Shown here in pieces: positions 14,046 to 20,905 of a stretch of 20,905 nt of DNA. Source of the stretch: Pseudomonadota bacterium (GTDB lineage Bacteria > Pseudomonadota > Gammaproteobacteria > Xanthomonadales > Xanthomonadaceae). The notes beneath the pieces were generated by a model. It searched no databases. It saw only the letters and a program-made list of their open reading frames with translations, and was not told the DNA's origin. Numbering within the stretch: the stretch's first letter is position 1; every line of letters begins with the position of its first letter. The position numbers and the translations under genes were made by a program. The stretch spans positions 1 through 20,905 of the forward strand of contig JAEWNA010000047.1 in NCBI GenBank assembly GCA_023392975.1. Direction: 5' to 3'.

Positions 14046-15122
14046 GTGCAGGCGGAAAACCACGCCAGGCCATCGGCCGGTTTGCGGCCGCGGCTGGCGC
14101 GCGTGTTGCGTCGCGCAGGGGCCCTGCCACTGGTCGTGCGCCTGCGCGCCGCGCTGTGCGAAGACGTGCGCATCCTGGCGTACCACCGGGTCCTGGAGAC
14201 GGCGGTGCCGGCTGGTTTCCGCTTCGACCCCGACCTCGTCAGCGCCTCGGCCGAAGGCTTCCGCGAACAGCTCCGCATCGTCCGCCGGCGCTGTGCGCCG
14301 ATGCGGTTCGACGAACTCCTCGAACGGCTCGATCGCGGGCGCTCGTTGCCGCGGCGCGCGGTACTCATCACGTTCGACGACGGCTACGACGACAACCACC
14401 GGGTCGCCTATCCGCTGCTGCGCGAAGCGGGGCTGTCGGCGATGTTCTTCGTGTCGACCGGGCACATCGATTCGGGGCGTCCGTTCGCCTACGACTGGCT
14501 GGTGCGGATGCTGTGCACCGCGCCCGATGCCCACCTCGATGCCCCGGAGCTGGGGCTTTCGATGCCGCTGCCCGGCGGCCTGTGCGAACGTCGGGTGCTC
14601 GCGGCGCGCCTGCTCGACCGGCTGAAGACCTTGCCCGCGGAAGCGCAACTGGCGCTGATCGAGCGGCTGCAGGCGCAGTGGTCGATGCCCGATGCCGAAG
14701 GCCATCCCGACTGCCGGCCGATGACCTGGGCGCAATTGCGCGAGATGCGCGAGGGCGGCATGGAAATCGGTTCGCACGGCGTGGACCATCGGATGCTCGC
14801 CAAGCTGCCGCGCGAAGCGATGCGCGAGGAACTGCAGGCCTCGCACGCGGCGATCGCGCGCGAGCTTGGCGCGGCGCCGCTGGCGGTGTCGTATCCCGTC
14901 GGCGGTCCCGATGCCTACGACGGCGCGGTGATGGCCGCCGCCGCGGAGGTCGGTTACCGGATCGGCTGCAGCTATGTCACCGGCGCGCAGTCGCTGCGCG
15001 AGGGGCCGGGCTACGGCTGGAAGCGCATCCCGGTGGAGCGGGAGATGGATCCCGCCTGGTTCGATGCGATGCTCGCCCTGCCCGAACTGTTCTGCTATCG
15101 CTCGCGGACGCGGATCGGGTAA
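14046..15122 (+). CDS. NodB-type polysaccharide deacetylase (long-insert form)
   Basis: A 358-aa carbohydrate esterase 4 (NodB) protein, predicted to remove N- or O-acetyl groups from a glycan using a divalent metal. Motif 1 is TFDDGYDDN, with catalytic/metal aspartates D111 and D112. Motif 2 is SHGVDH, with metal ligands H244 and H248. The arginine motif is replaced by SYPVGG, as in many long-insert members. About 125 residues separate motifs 1 and 2, more than in minimal NodB domains. There is no signal peptide, so a cytoplasmic lipid-linked substrate is likely. The start is uncertain: GTG at 14046 has GGGGGG 5 nt upstream, and GTG at 14040 is also in frame. It heads the plus-strand run; the ligase gene follows after 3 bp. 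Confidence 0.88.
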   Translation: MQAENHARPSAGLRPRLARVLRRAGALPLVVRLRAALCEDVRILAYHRVLETAVPAGFRFDPDLVSASAEGFREQLRIVRRRCAPMRFDELLERLDRGRSLPRRAVLITFDDGYDDNHRVAYPLLREAGLSAMFFVSTGHIDSGRPFAYDWLVRMLCTAPDAHLDAPELGLSMPLPGGLCERRVLAARLLDRLKTLPAEAQLALIERLQAQWSMPDAEGHPDCRPMTWAQLREMREGGMEIGSHGVDHRMLAKLPREAMREELQASHAAIARELGAAPLAVSYPVGGPDAYDGAVMAAAAEVGYRIGCSYVTGAQSLREGPGYGWKRIPVEREMDPAWFDAMLALPELFCYRSRTRIG

Positions 15123-15125
15123 GCC

Positions 15126-16454
15126 ATGTTCGCGGCGATGCTGCTGTACCTGCTGCTGGTCCTGATCCGTCCGCAGGACTATCCCGCGCTGGTCGACTAC
15201 GCCGGCCTGCCGCTGCAGCCGATCGTGCTGCTGGTCGCGGCCGGGTTCTGGCTGCTGTCCACCGAGAAGCGCTTCGACCCGCCGCAGTTCCTGCTGCTGG
15301 CCGGCTTCTTCCTGGTGATGCTGCTCTCGCACGTGTTCAACGGCTGGGTCGGCGGCGCGATCGAGCAGTTCGGCAAGTTCGCGCCGGTGCTGCTGGCCTA
15401 CGTGGTGTTCGCGCAGGGGCTGGATCGACGCAGCCGGATCCTGAAGACCATGGCGGTGTTCGCGGTCTGCGCGGCGGTACTGGCGGTCCACGGCATCGAG
15501 CAGTCGCTCACCGGCAAGGGCTGGACCGGCGTCGAGCTGTCGCAGGGCACGCGCATCCAGTACGTCGGCATCTTCAACGACCCCAACGACCTCGGCATGC
15601 TCTTCGTGGCCTGCGTGCCGATGGCGGCCTACCTCGGCAGCCGCGGCGGCCTGATGGGCCTGCGCCGGCTGTTCTGGACGCTGGTGCTGGGCGTGCTGGT
15701 GTACGGCATCTACCTCACCGATTCCCGCGGCGCGCTGCTGGCGCTGCTGGCGGTACTCGGGGTCTTCGTCTGGCAGCGCCGCGGGCTGTTCACGGCCGGC
15801 GCCCTCGGCGCCGCGGCGGTCGGCGTGCTGCTGGCGCTGCCGTCGCGCTTCAGCGAGATCGATCCGGAGGAGGAATCGGCCCAGGGCCGGGTCGAATCCT
15901 GGTACGAAGGCATGCAGATGTTCCGCGAGCACCCGCTGTTCGGGGTGGGCCCGGACATGTACACCGACTACAACCCGCTGACCGCGCACAATTCCTTCGT
16001 GCTGATCCTCGCCGAGACCGGCATCGTGGGCTTCACCCTGTGGCTGGCGTTCGTGGTCTACGGGTTCCGGATGATGTGGGCCGCTTCGCGTCCGCTCGGC
16101 GAACTGAACTGGGAGCACGAGGGCGCACCCGCTGCCGATGGCGACGCCGAAACCGCGCTCGCCGAGCTGGACGAGATCGAGGCCAGCATGGCCGAAGGTC
16201 GCGCGATCGCGATGACCCTGCTCCTGTCGCTGGTCGGCTTCTTCACCGCGTCGTTCTTCCTCAGCCGCAGCTACGTGGTGATCCTCTACCTGCTGTCGGC
16301 GCTGGTGCTGGCCCAGTACCAGGAGCAGCGGCGCGAGGATCCGGCACTGCCGGCGTTCTCGCTGGGCGAAGATGTGCTGCTGTGGCCTTCGGTCGGCGTC
16401 GGCGCCGCGCTGGGGCTCTACGTCCTGGTCAAGGTGCTGCTGGTGATGCAATGA
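15126..16454 (+). CDS. O-antigen ligase/polymerase family membrane protein (Wzy_C)
   Basis: A 442-aa polytopic inner-membrane protein with roughly ten or more hydrophobic segments from residue 2 to the C-terminus. It shows the Wzy_C landmarks: NDPNDLG (151-157), DSRGALLA (199-206), and a large periplasmic loop (about 240-290) with RVESWYEGMQMF, HPLFGVGPDMY and the AHNSF motif (H288, N289, S290), followed by a helix. Family knowledge: such proteins polymerise lipid-linked repeat units, or transfer glycan to lipid A-core or protein acceptors; sequence alone does not separate these. An acidic hydrophilic insert (about 325-358) interrupts the helices near the end. The ATG at 15126 starts 3 bp after the deacetylase stop codon, so the two genes are probably translationally coupled. 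Confidence 0.9.
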   Translation: MFAAMLLYLLLVLIRPQDYPALVDYAGLPLQPIVLLVAAGFWLLSTEKRFDPPQFLLLAGFFLVMLLSHVFNGWVGGAIEQFGKFAPVLLAYVVFAQGLDRRSRILKTMAVFAVCAAVLAVHGIEQSLTGKGWTGVELSQGTRIQYVGIFNDPNDLGMLFVACVPMAAYLGSRGGLMGLRRLFWTLVLGVLVYGIYLTDSRGALLALLAVLGVFVWQRRGLFTAGALGAAAVGVLLALPSRFSEIDPEEESAQGRVESWYEGMQMFREHPLFGVGPDMYTDYNPLTAHNSFVLILAETGIVGFTLWLAFVVYGFRMMWAASRPLGELNWEHEGAPAADGDAETALAELDEIEASMAEGRAIAMTLLLSLVGFFTASFFLSRSYVVILYLLSALVLAQYQEQRREDPALPAFSLGEDVLLWPSVGVGAALGLYVLVKVLLVMQ

Positions 16455-16503
16455 CGACGCGCGGACGCTTCGCGAACGATGACGGGCGAGGGGAGGCGAC
16501 GCG

Positions 16504-17856
16504 ATGAGCGGCCTCTACGAACCCCTGTTCCGCCGGGTGCTGTATCCGGCCTACGAAACCGGGCTGCGTCGTCGCGGCACGCTGGGCTATCTGGCGGAGT
16601 ACGAGCGCGACCAGTGGCGTTCCCCGGACGAGTTGCAGGCGCTGCAGTGGCGCAAGCTGCAGGCGCTGATCGCGCACTGCTGGGCGAACGTGCCGTTCTA
16701 CCGGCGGCTCTGGGGCGAAGCCGGCGTCGGCGATGCCGCCGACATCCGCGACCGCGACGACTACGCGCGCCTGCCGATGCTGACCAAGGGGCTGATCCGC
16801 GAGTACTTCGACGCGATGATCGCGCCGACCCATCGCGACGGCCTGTATTTCAAGACGACCGGCGGTTCCACCGGCGAGCCGATGCGCTTCGGCTACACCC
16901 GCGAGAGCTACGAGCGCCGGGTCGCGGTGATGTACCGCGGCTACGCCTGGAGCGGGGCGCGGCTGGGCCAGCGCACGGTCTACCTCTGGGGCGCGCCGGT
17001 GGCGGCGCCGGCCGGGTTCGCGCTGCTCAAGGACCGGCTGTACCACGCCGCCTTCCACCGTCGCATGCTCAACGCGTTCGACATGGACGAGCGGCGGATG
17101 GCCGCGTATGCGGAGGCCATCGACCGCTTCCGCCCGGAGACGGTCATCGGCTACGTCGGCCCGCTCTACGAACTGGCGCGCTGGATCGAACGCAACGGCC
17201 GCACGCCGCATCGCCCGCAGCGCGTGCTGGGCGCGGCCGAGGCGCTGCTCCCGCACCAGCGCGAGACGATCGAGCGCGTGTTCGGCGCGCCTGCCTACGA
17301 CACCTACGGCTGCCGCGAATTCATGCTGATCGCCGCAGAATGCGAGCATCGCGACGGCCTGCACGTGAACATCGACCATCTGCATCTGGAATACGGCGGG
17401 GATGGCGCTGCGGGTGGTCCGCGCGAACTCATCGTCACCGACCTGCACAACCACGGCATGCCCCTGATGCGCTACCTCAACGGCGATCTCGGCACGCCCG
17501 GCGCGATGACCTGCGCCTGCGGTCGCGGCCTGCCCAAGCTGGCGAAGGTGGATGGCCGCAAGCTCGACGCGCTGCGCACCGCGGACGGCCGGCTCATCCC
17601 GGGCGAATATTTCGTCCACACGCTGATGAACGTGCGCGGCTTCCGCCACTACCAGGTGGTGCAGCGCAGCCTCGACGCGCTGGTCGTGCGGCTGGTGCCG
17701 GACGAGAGTTTCGACGACACGGTGGAGGACGCCATCCGCACCGAGCTGCGCAAGCTGGTCGGCGACAGCATCGCGATCGGGTTCGAGCGCGTCGAGACCA
17801 TCGCCCTGACCGCGAGCGGGAAGCGCCGGGTCACGATCTGCGAACTGCCGGCATGA
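16504..17856 (+). CDS. CapK/PaaK-like adenylate-forming enzyme
   Basis: A 450-aa member of the phenylacetate-CoA ligase (PaaK)/CapK branch of the AMP-forming superfamily. The ATP-binding loop is TTGGSTGEP (118-126), followed by a YGCREF block (268-273) and a later Cys-containing CACGRGLPKL segment, common in CapK-like proteins. Chemically, such enzymes activate a carboxylic acid as an acyl-adenylate, often then making a thioester. CapK-like genes recur in capsule and EPS loci, but their substrates are mostly unknown, so decorating the glycan with an acyl group is an inference. The ATG at 16504 has an excellent Shine-Dalgarno sequence, AGGGGAGG (16489-16496), 7 nt upstream. The stop codon overlaps the next glycosyltransferase start by four bases. 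Confidence 0.9.
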   Translation: MSGLYEPLFRRVLYPAYETGLRRRGTLGYLAEYERDQWRSPDELQALQWRKLQALIAHCWANVPFYRRLWGEAGVGDAADIRDRDDYARLPMLTKGLIREYFDAMIAPTHRDGLYFKTTGGSTGEPMRFGYTRESYERRVAVMYRGYAWSGARLGQRTVYLWGAPVAAPAGFALLKDRLYHAAFHRRMLNAFDMDERRMAAYAEAIDRFRPETVIGYVGPLYELARWIERNGRTPHRPQRVLGAAEALLPHQRETIERVFGAPAYDTYGCREFMLIAAECEHRDGLHVNIDHLHLEYGGDGAAGGPRELIVTDLHNHGMPLMRYLNGDLGTPGAMTCACGRGLPKLAKVDGRKLDALRTADGRLIPGEYFVHTLMNVRGFRHYQVVQRSLDALVVRLVPDESFDDTVEDAIRTELRKLVGDSIAIGFERVETIALTASGKRRVTICELPA

Positions 17857-18986
17857 GCGGCGCGCGTCCTGCCGCGGAACGGCCCGACATCGTCCACGTC
17901 GTCGAGACGCTGGAGCGCGGGGGGCTGGAGCGGATGGTCGTCGATCTCGCGGTCGCGCAGCGCGCCGCCGGGCGTCGGCCGCGGGTGATCTGCCTGTACC
18001 GGCCCGGCCTGCTGGCCGGGGAACTGACGACGCTGGGCGTCGAACTGCTCGACTGCGGCAAGCGCCGCGGCTTCGATGCCGAGGCCCTGATGCGCCTGCG
18101 CCGCGGCCTCGCCGATGCGCCGGGCGCGGTGCTGCACAGCCACAACGCCAACGCGCACTATCACGCCGTGGTCGCCGCGGTCGGCCTGCCGCTGGCGCGC
18201 CTGATCAATACCCGGCACGGCATGGGCGCGGCCGATCCGCGCAGCCGGCTGGAATGGCTGTACCGGCGCTCGATGCGGCGGACCGACGACGTCGCCGCGG
18301 TCTGCGAGGCGGCGCGCGCGCGCTTCGCCGAGCAGGGCGTGCGTCCGCGACGCGCGCTGGTCGCCGTGCCGAACGGCATCCGCGTCGAACGCTTCGCCGC
18401 CGCGTCGCCCGCCCGCCGCAAGGCGCTGCGGGCGACGCTCGGGCTGTCGCCGGACACGCGCATCGTCGGCACCGTCGGCCGCCTCAACCCGGTGAAGGAC
18501 CAGTCGCTGCTGCTGCGCGCGTTCGCCCGGCTGCATGCCGTGATGCCGGACACTGCGCTGGTGCTGGTCGGGGACGGCGCGCTGCGCGGTGCGCTGGAAG
18601 TCGAGGCCGGGACGCTCGGCATCGCCGACGCGGTGCGGCTGCTCGGCGATCGCGGCGATGTCGACGCGCTGCTGCCCGGTTTCGACGCCTTCGCGCTGTC
18701 CTCGCGCAGCGAGGGCTACTCGATGGCGCTGCTCGAAGCCTGCGCCGCCGGCCTGCCGATCGTGGCGACCGATGTCGGCGGCAATCGCGAGATCGTGCGC
18801 GAAGGCGTCAACGGTTGGCTCGTCGGCGCCGGCGACGAGGTCGCGCTGGGCGATGCGCTGGCCTCGCTGCTCCGCGATCCGGCGATGGCCGCGACGATGG
18901 GACGCGCCGGCCGCGAATGGGCGCTGCACGAGGCCTCGGTCGAGGCGATGATGCGGCGCTACGACACCCTGTACGCAGGCGGATGA
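17853..18986 (+). CDS. GT4-family glycosyltransferase
   Basis: A 377-aa GT-B glycosyltransferase. The N-terminal half shows DIVHVVETLERGGLERMVVDLA, the glycine-rich acceptor loop common in this group, then SHNANAHYH and NTRHG. The C-terminal half has TVGRLNPVKDQ, LVGDG and the EX7E signature (E287 and E295) in SEGYSMALLEACAAGLPIVATDVGG. It resembles sugar transferases of exosortase-associated EPS loci, but that assignment is inference. No membrane segment is present; it should act at the cytoplasmic membrane face. The ATG at 17853 overlaps the CapK-like stop codon (ATGA), which argues for coupled synthesis and a shared pathway. The donor sugar cannot be predicted. Confidence 0.93.
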   Translation: MSGARPAAERPDIVHVVETLERGGLERMVVDLAVAQRAAGRRPRVICLYRPGLLAGELTTLGVELLDCGKRRGFDAEALMRLRRGLADAPGAVLHSHNANAHYHAVVAAVGLPLARLINTRHGMGAADPRSRLEWLYRRSMRRTDDVAAVCEAARARFAEQGVRPRRALVAVPNGIRVERFAAASPARRKALRATLGLSPDTRIVGTVGRLNPVKDQSLLLRAFARLHAVMPDTALVLVGDGALRGALEVEAGTLGIADAVRLLGDRGDVDALLPGFDAFALSSRSEGYSMALLEACAAGLPIVATDVGGNREIVREGVNGWLVGAGDEVALGDALASLLRDPAMAATMGRAGREWALHEASVEAMMRRYDTLYAGG

Positions 18987-19053
18987 ACATGCCGCGCCGG
19001 TCCTGCGCCGTTTCCTTTTCCGTTTCGTCGTCGGCGCGTCCGCCGCGTTCGCG

Positions 19054-19059
19054 TATCCT
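19054..19059 (+). promoter_or_regulatory. Possible -10 element before the second deacetylase gene
   Basis: TATCCT (4 of 6 matches to TATAAT) lies 12 nt before the ATG at 19072, in an 85-bp gap that begins with a pyrimidine-rich, relatively AT-rich stretch (19008-19030). If used, the leader would be only a few bases long. No -35 is evident. Confidence 0.22.
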
Positions 19060-19071
19060 TGCCGGCTTCGC

Positions 19072-19710
19072 ATGAACCCCCGGCCCCGAAAACTCCAGGC
19101 CCTGCGCTGGCTGCCGACCCGCTGGGTCGTGACCCGCGGCGACGGGCGAATCCGCGCGCTGCACCTGACCTTCGACGACGGCCCGGATCCCGAGCACACG
19201 CCGCGCATACTCGACCTGCTGACGGCGCACGGCGCGCGTGCCACCTTCTTCCTGATCGGTGCGCGCGCGGAGCGGTATCCCGCGCTGGTCGAACGCATCG
19301 TCCGCGAGGGGCACGCGCTCGGCAATCATTCGTGGAACCACCGCCATTTCGAGACCCTGCCCTTGGCGGAACAGCGCGGCGAGATCGAGCGCACCGATGC
19401 GCTGCTGCGCGGGTTCGATGGCCTGCCGCGGCACGATTTCCGCCCCCCGCGCGGGCGCCTGACCGGCGGCATGGTCCTCGACTGCATCCGTCGCGGCCAG
19501 CGCATCGCCTACTGGTCCTACGACAGCCTCGACTACAGCGAGCGGACGCCCGACGCGCTGATCGCCTCCGCGCGCCGTTATCCGCCGCATCCGGGCGAGA
19601 TCGTCCTGTTGCACGACGACGGCGAGCGGTCCCTGCGGTTGCTGGAGGCGATGCTGCCGGAATGGACCGCCGCGGGCTTCGCGTTCGCGCCCCTGCGGCC
19701 GGTCGCATGA
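19072..19710 (+). CDS. NodB-type polysaccharide deacetylase (compact form)
   Basis: A compact 212-aa carbohydrate esterase 4 domain with a full set of motifs: TFDDGPDPEHTP (33-44; D35 and D36), FFLIG (59-63), GNHSWNH (84-90; metal ligands H86 and H90), RPPRG (124-128) and LLHDDG (179-184; H181). It should be a metal-dependent deacetylase of an acetylated sugar. There is no signal peptide or membrane helix; a basic N-terminus comes first. It therefore probably works in the cytoplasm, perhaps on a lipid-linked intermediate as in NodB-like or ArnD-like pathways. No Shine-Dalgarno sequence precedes the ATG. Its stop codon opens a chain of overlapping mini-ORFs leading to the next gene. Confidence 0.93.
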   Translation: MNPRPRKLQALRWLPTRWVVTRGDGRIRALHLTFDDGPDPEHTPRILDLLTAHGARATFFLIGARAERYPALVERIVREGHALGNHSWNHRHFETLPLAEQRGEIERTDALLRGFDGLPRHDFRPPRGRLTGGMVLDCIRRGQRIAYWSYDSLDYSERTPDALIASARRYPPHPGEIVLLHDDGERSLRLLEAMLPEWTAAGFAFAPLRPVA

Positions 19711-19780
19711 CCGGTTTGCGTTACGCAGAACGGGAAGGGACGCCATGACCGGACCGAACACCCTGTGGAGGCCGATGTGA
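19707..19780 (+). other. Chain of two mini-ORFs linked by stop-start overlaps
   Basis: Between the second deacetylase and the last gene, two short frames join by 4-nt overlaps. ATG 19707 overlaps the deacetylase TGA and gives MTGLRYAEREGTP, ending at 19748. ATG 19745 overlaps that stop and gives MTGPNTLWRPM, ending at 19780, where TGA overlaps the GTG (19777) of the last gene. GGGAAGGGA (19732-19740) precedes the second mini-ORF by 4 nt. CATGACCGG occurs twice (19706 and 19744). Translation is not shown. Confidence 0.25.
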
Positions 19781-20905
19781 CGATGGCGTTGCTGATCCTG
19801 GCGGCCCTTGCCGTCTGCGGTGCGGCTGCGGCCGGGCTGCTGCTGCAGGGCATGCGCCGGCGCAACATGCACCTGTGGCTGCGCGACTATCTGCGCGGCC
19901 GGTCGACGGCGGCCACCGACGGCCCCGTGCACGTGCTGTTCTGCTTCGTCGACCACTTCGAACCGATGTGGAAGGGCGGCGACCTCGAGACCCAGCGTCG
20001 GCGCGTCGACCGCTGGTGCACCGAATACCGCGCGATGGCGGAGAAACATCGCGATGCCGACGGCCGGCCGCCGCAGCACGGCTTCTTCTACCCGGAAGAG
20101 GAATACGCCGAGGAACACCTCGACAAGCTCGCCGCGCTCTGCAGCGACGGCTACGGCGAGATCGAGGTGCACCTGCACCACGACAACGACACCGAGCAGA
20201 ACTTCCGCGCGTCGCTCGGCCGCTTCTGCAAGGTGCTGCACGAGCGCCATGGCGCACTGCCGCGCGACCCGGAGACCGGGCAACTGCGCTTCGGCTTCAT
20301 CCACGGCAACTGGTGCCTGGACAACTCCCGCGCGGACGGCCGCTGGTGCGGCCTGAACAACGAGCTGATCCTGCTGCGCGAGCTCGGCTGCTACGCCGAC
20401 TTCACCCTGCCGTCGGCGCCCAGCGATACCCAGACCGCCACGGTCAACCGCATCTACTACGCCACCGACGATCCGCAGGCGCCGAAGTCGCACGACACCG
20501 GCGTGCCGGTGAAGGTCGGCGGCGGCACCGAAGGCGACCTGATGATCGTGCAGGGCCCGCTCGGCCTGAACTGGCGCGAGCGCAAGAAGGGGCTGGTGCC
20601 GGCGATCGAGAACGCGGACATTCGCCGCAACTGCCCGCCGACCGAGGCGCGCGTCGACCTGTGGGTGAAGACCGGCATCCACGTCGAAGGCCGCCCGGAC
20701 TGGGTGTTCGTCAAGATCCACACCCACGGCACCCAGGAACACGACATCGACACGCTGCTGGGCGCGCCGGTGGACGCCATGCATGACTACCTGGAGCGCG
20801 CCTACAACGACGGCAAGCGCCACGTGCTGCACTACGTCACCGCGCGCGAGATCTACAACATCGCCAAGGCCGCCGAAGCCGGCGAGACCGGCGATCCCGG
20901 CCGGT
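19777..20905 (+). CDS. Uncharacterised membrane-anchored His/Asp-rich protein of EPS loci (partial)
   Basis: At least 376 residues, running off the right edge. I chose GTG 19777 because GGAGG (19767-19771) lies 5 nt upstream; ATG 19783 is the alternative. One N-terminal membrane helix (about 4-23) is followed by RRR (27-29), so by the positive-inside rule the large domain should be cytoplasmic. The domain has clustered potential metal ligands: VDHFEP (D59, H60), FFYPEEEY (103-110), VHLHHDND (131-138), FIHGNW (174-179) and KIHTHG (313-318). I do not recognise a named family. The order of D, H and barrel-like strands is reminiscent of a divergent NodB-type deacetylase, consistent with its place after two deacetylase genes, but the canonical TFDDG and HxxxH motifs are absent. 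A hydrolase acting on a lipid-linked glycan is a guess. Confidence 0.72.
   Translation, partial: MTMALLILAALAVCGAAAAGLLLQGMRRRNMHLWLRDYLRGRSTAATDGPVHVLFCFVDHFEPMWKGGDLETQRRRVDRWCTEYRAMAEKHRDADGRPPQHGFFYPEEEYAEEHLDKLAALCSDGYGEIEVHLHHDNDTEQNFRASLGRFCKVLHERHGALPRDPETGQLRFGFIHGNWCLDNSRADGRWCGLNNELILLRELGCYADFTLPSAPSDTQTATVNRIYYATDDPQAPKSHDTGVPVKVGGGTEGDLMIVQGPLGLNWRERKKGLVPAIENADIRRNCPPTEARVDLWVKTGIHVEGRPDWVFVKIHTHGTQEHDIDTLLGAPVDAMHDYLERAYNDGKRHVLHYVTAREIYNIAKAAEAGETGDPGR

Noticed and set aside
14013..16451. 812-codon minus-strand and 830-codon plus-strand frames over the deacetylase and ligase genes
   Set aside because: NodB and Wzy_C motifs lie in other frames. These translations are His/Gln/Arg-rich shadows that cross the true stop and start codons.
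1..20905. CRISPR arrays, tRNA/rRNA genes, insertion sequences, attachment sites
   Set aside because: No regularly spaced repeats, cloverleaf-like or rRNA-like sequence, transposase or integrase frames, or terminal inverted repeats were recognised by eye.

Overview
The window is about 21 kb of dense, GC-rich bacterial chromosome with strong third-position GC bias and long shadow ORFs on the opposite strands. Gene content (DUF2189 membrane protein, YjdM, a periplasmic-TPR diguanylate cyclase, a Xanthomonas/Aeromonas-like secreted alpha-amylase, surface-polysaccharide genes) suggests a gammaproteobacterium, most likely Xanthomonadaceae (Lysobacter/Luteimonas-like). This placement is inferred from protein resemblance, not from a marker gene.

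Left part (1-5837), mostly single-gene units. A UbiA-family prenyltransferase (minus strand, cut by the window edge) diverges from a DUF2189 membrane protein. The YjdM zinc-ribbon protein follows, ending in a perfect 9-bp hairpin. Next is a secreted GH13 alpha-amylase with two strong hairpins in its leader and a perfect 15-bp hairpin behind it, then a signal peptide-TPR-TM-GGDEF diguanylate cyclase whose leader can fold into a two-helix element.

Right part (6208-20905), an exopolysaccharide/surface-glycan locus. A polyprenyl-phosphate sugar-1-phosphate transferase (plus) would start the glycan on its lipid carrier. Converging on it is a minus-strand run (13889 to 7658): a membrane J-domain protein with a BamE-like tail, a glycosyltransferase, a 699-aa Gfo/Idh-SDR fusion, a second glycosyltransferase and a class I methyltransferase. 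Diverging from this run is a plus-strand run (14046 to beyond 20905): NodB-type deacetylase, O-antigen ligase/polymerase, CapK/PaaK-like adenylating enzyme, GT4 glycosyltransferase, a second NodB deacetylase, and an uncharacterised membrane-anchored His/Asp-rich protein cut by the window edge.

Together these can build and modify a lipid-linked glycan: initiation, at least three glycosyl transfers, sugar remodelling, methylation, deacetylation, possibly acyl activation, and polymerisation or ligation. No flippase, chain-length regulator or outer-membrane exporter is present, so the locus probably continues past the right edge. The transferase and the mix of deacetylase, ligase, glycosyltransferase and AMP-ligase recall exosortase (PEP-CTERM) associated EPS loci, but no exosortase is visible. 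No rRNA, tRNA, CRISPR, insertion sequence or integrase gene was seen.
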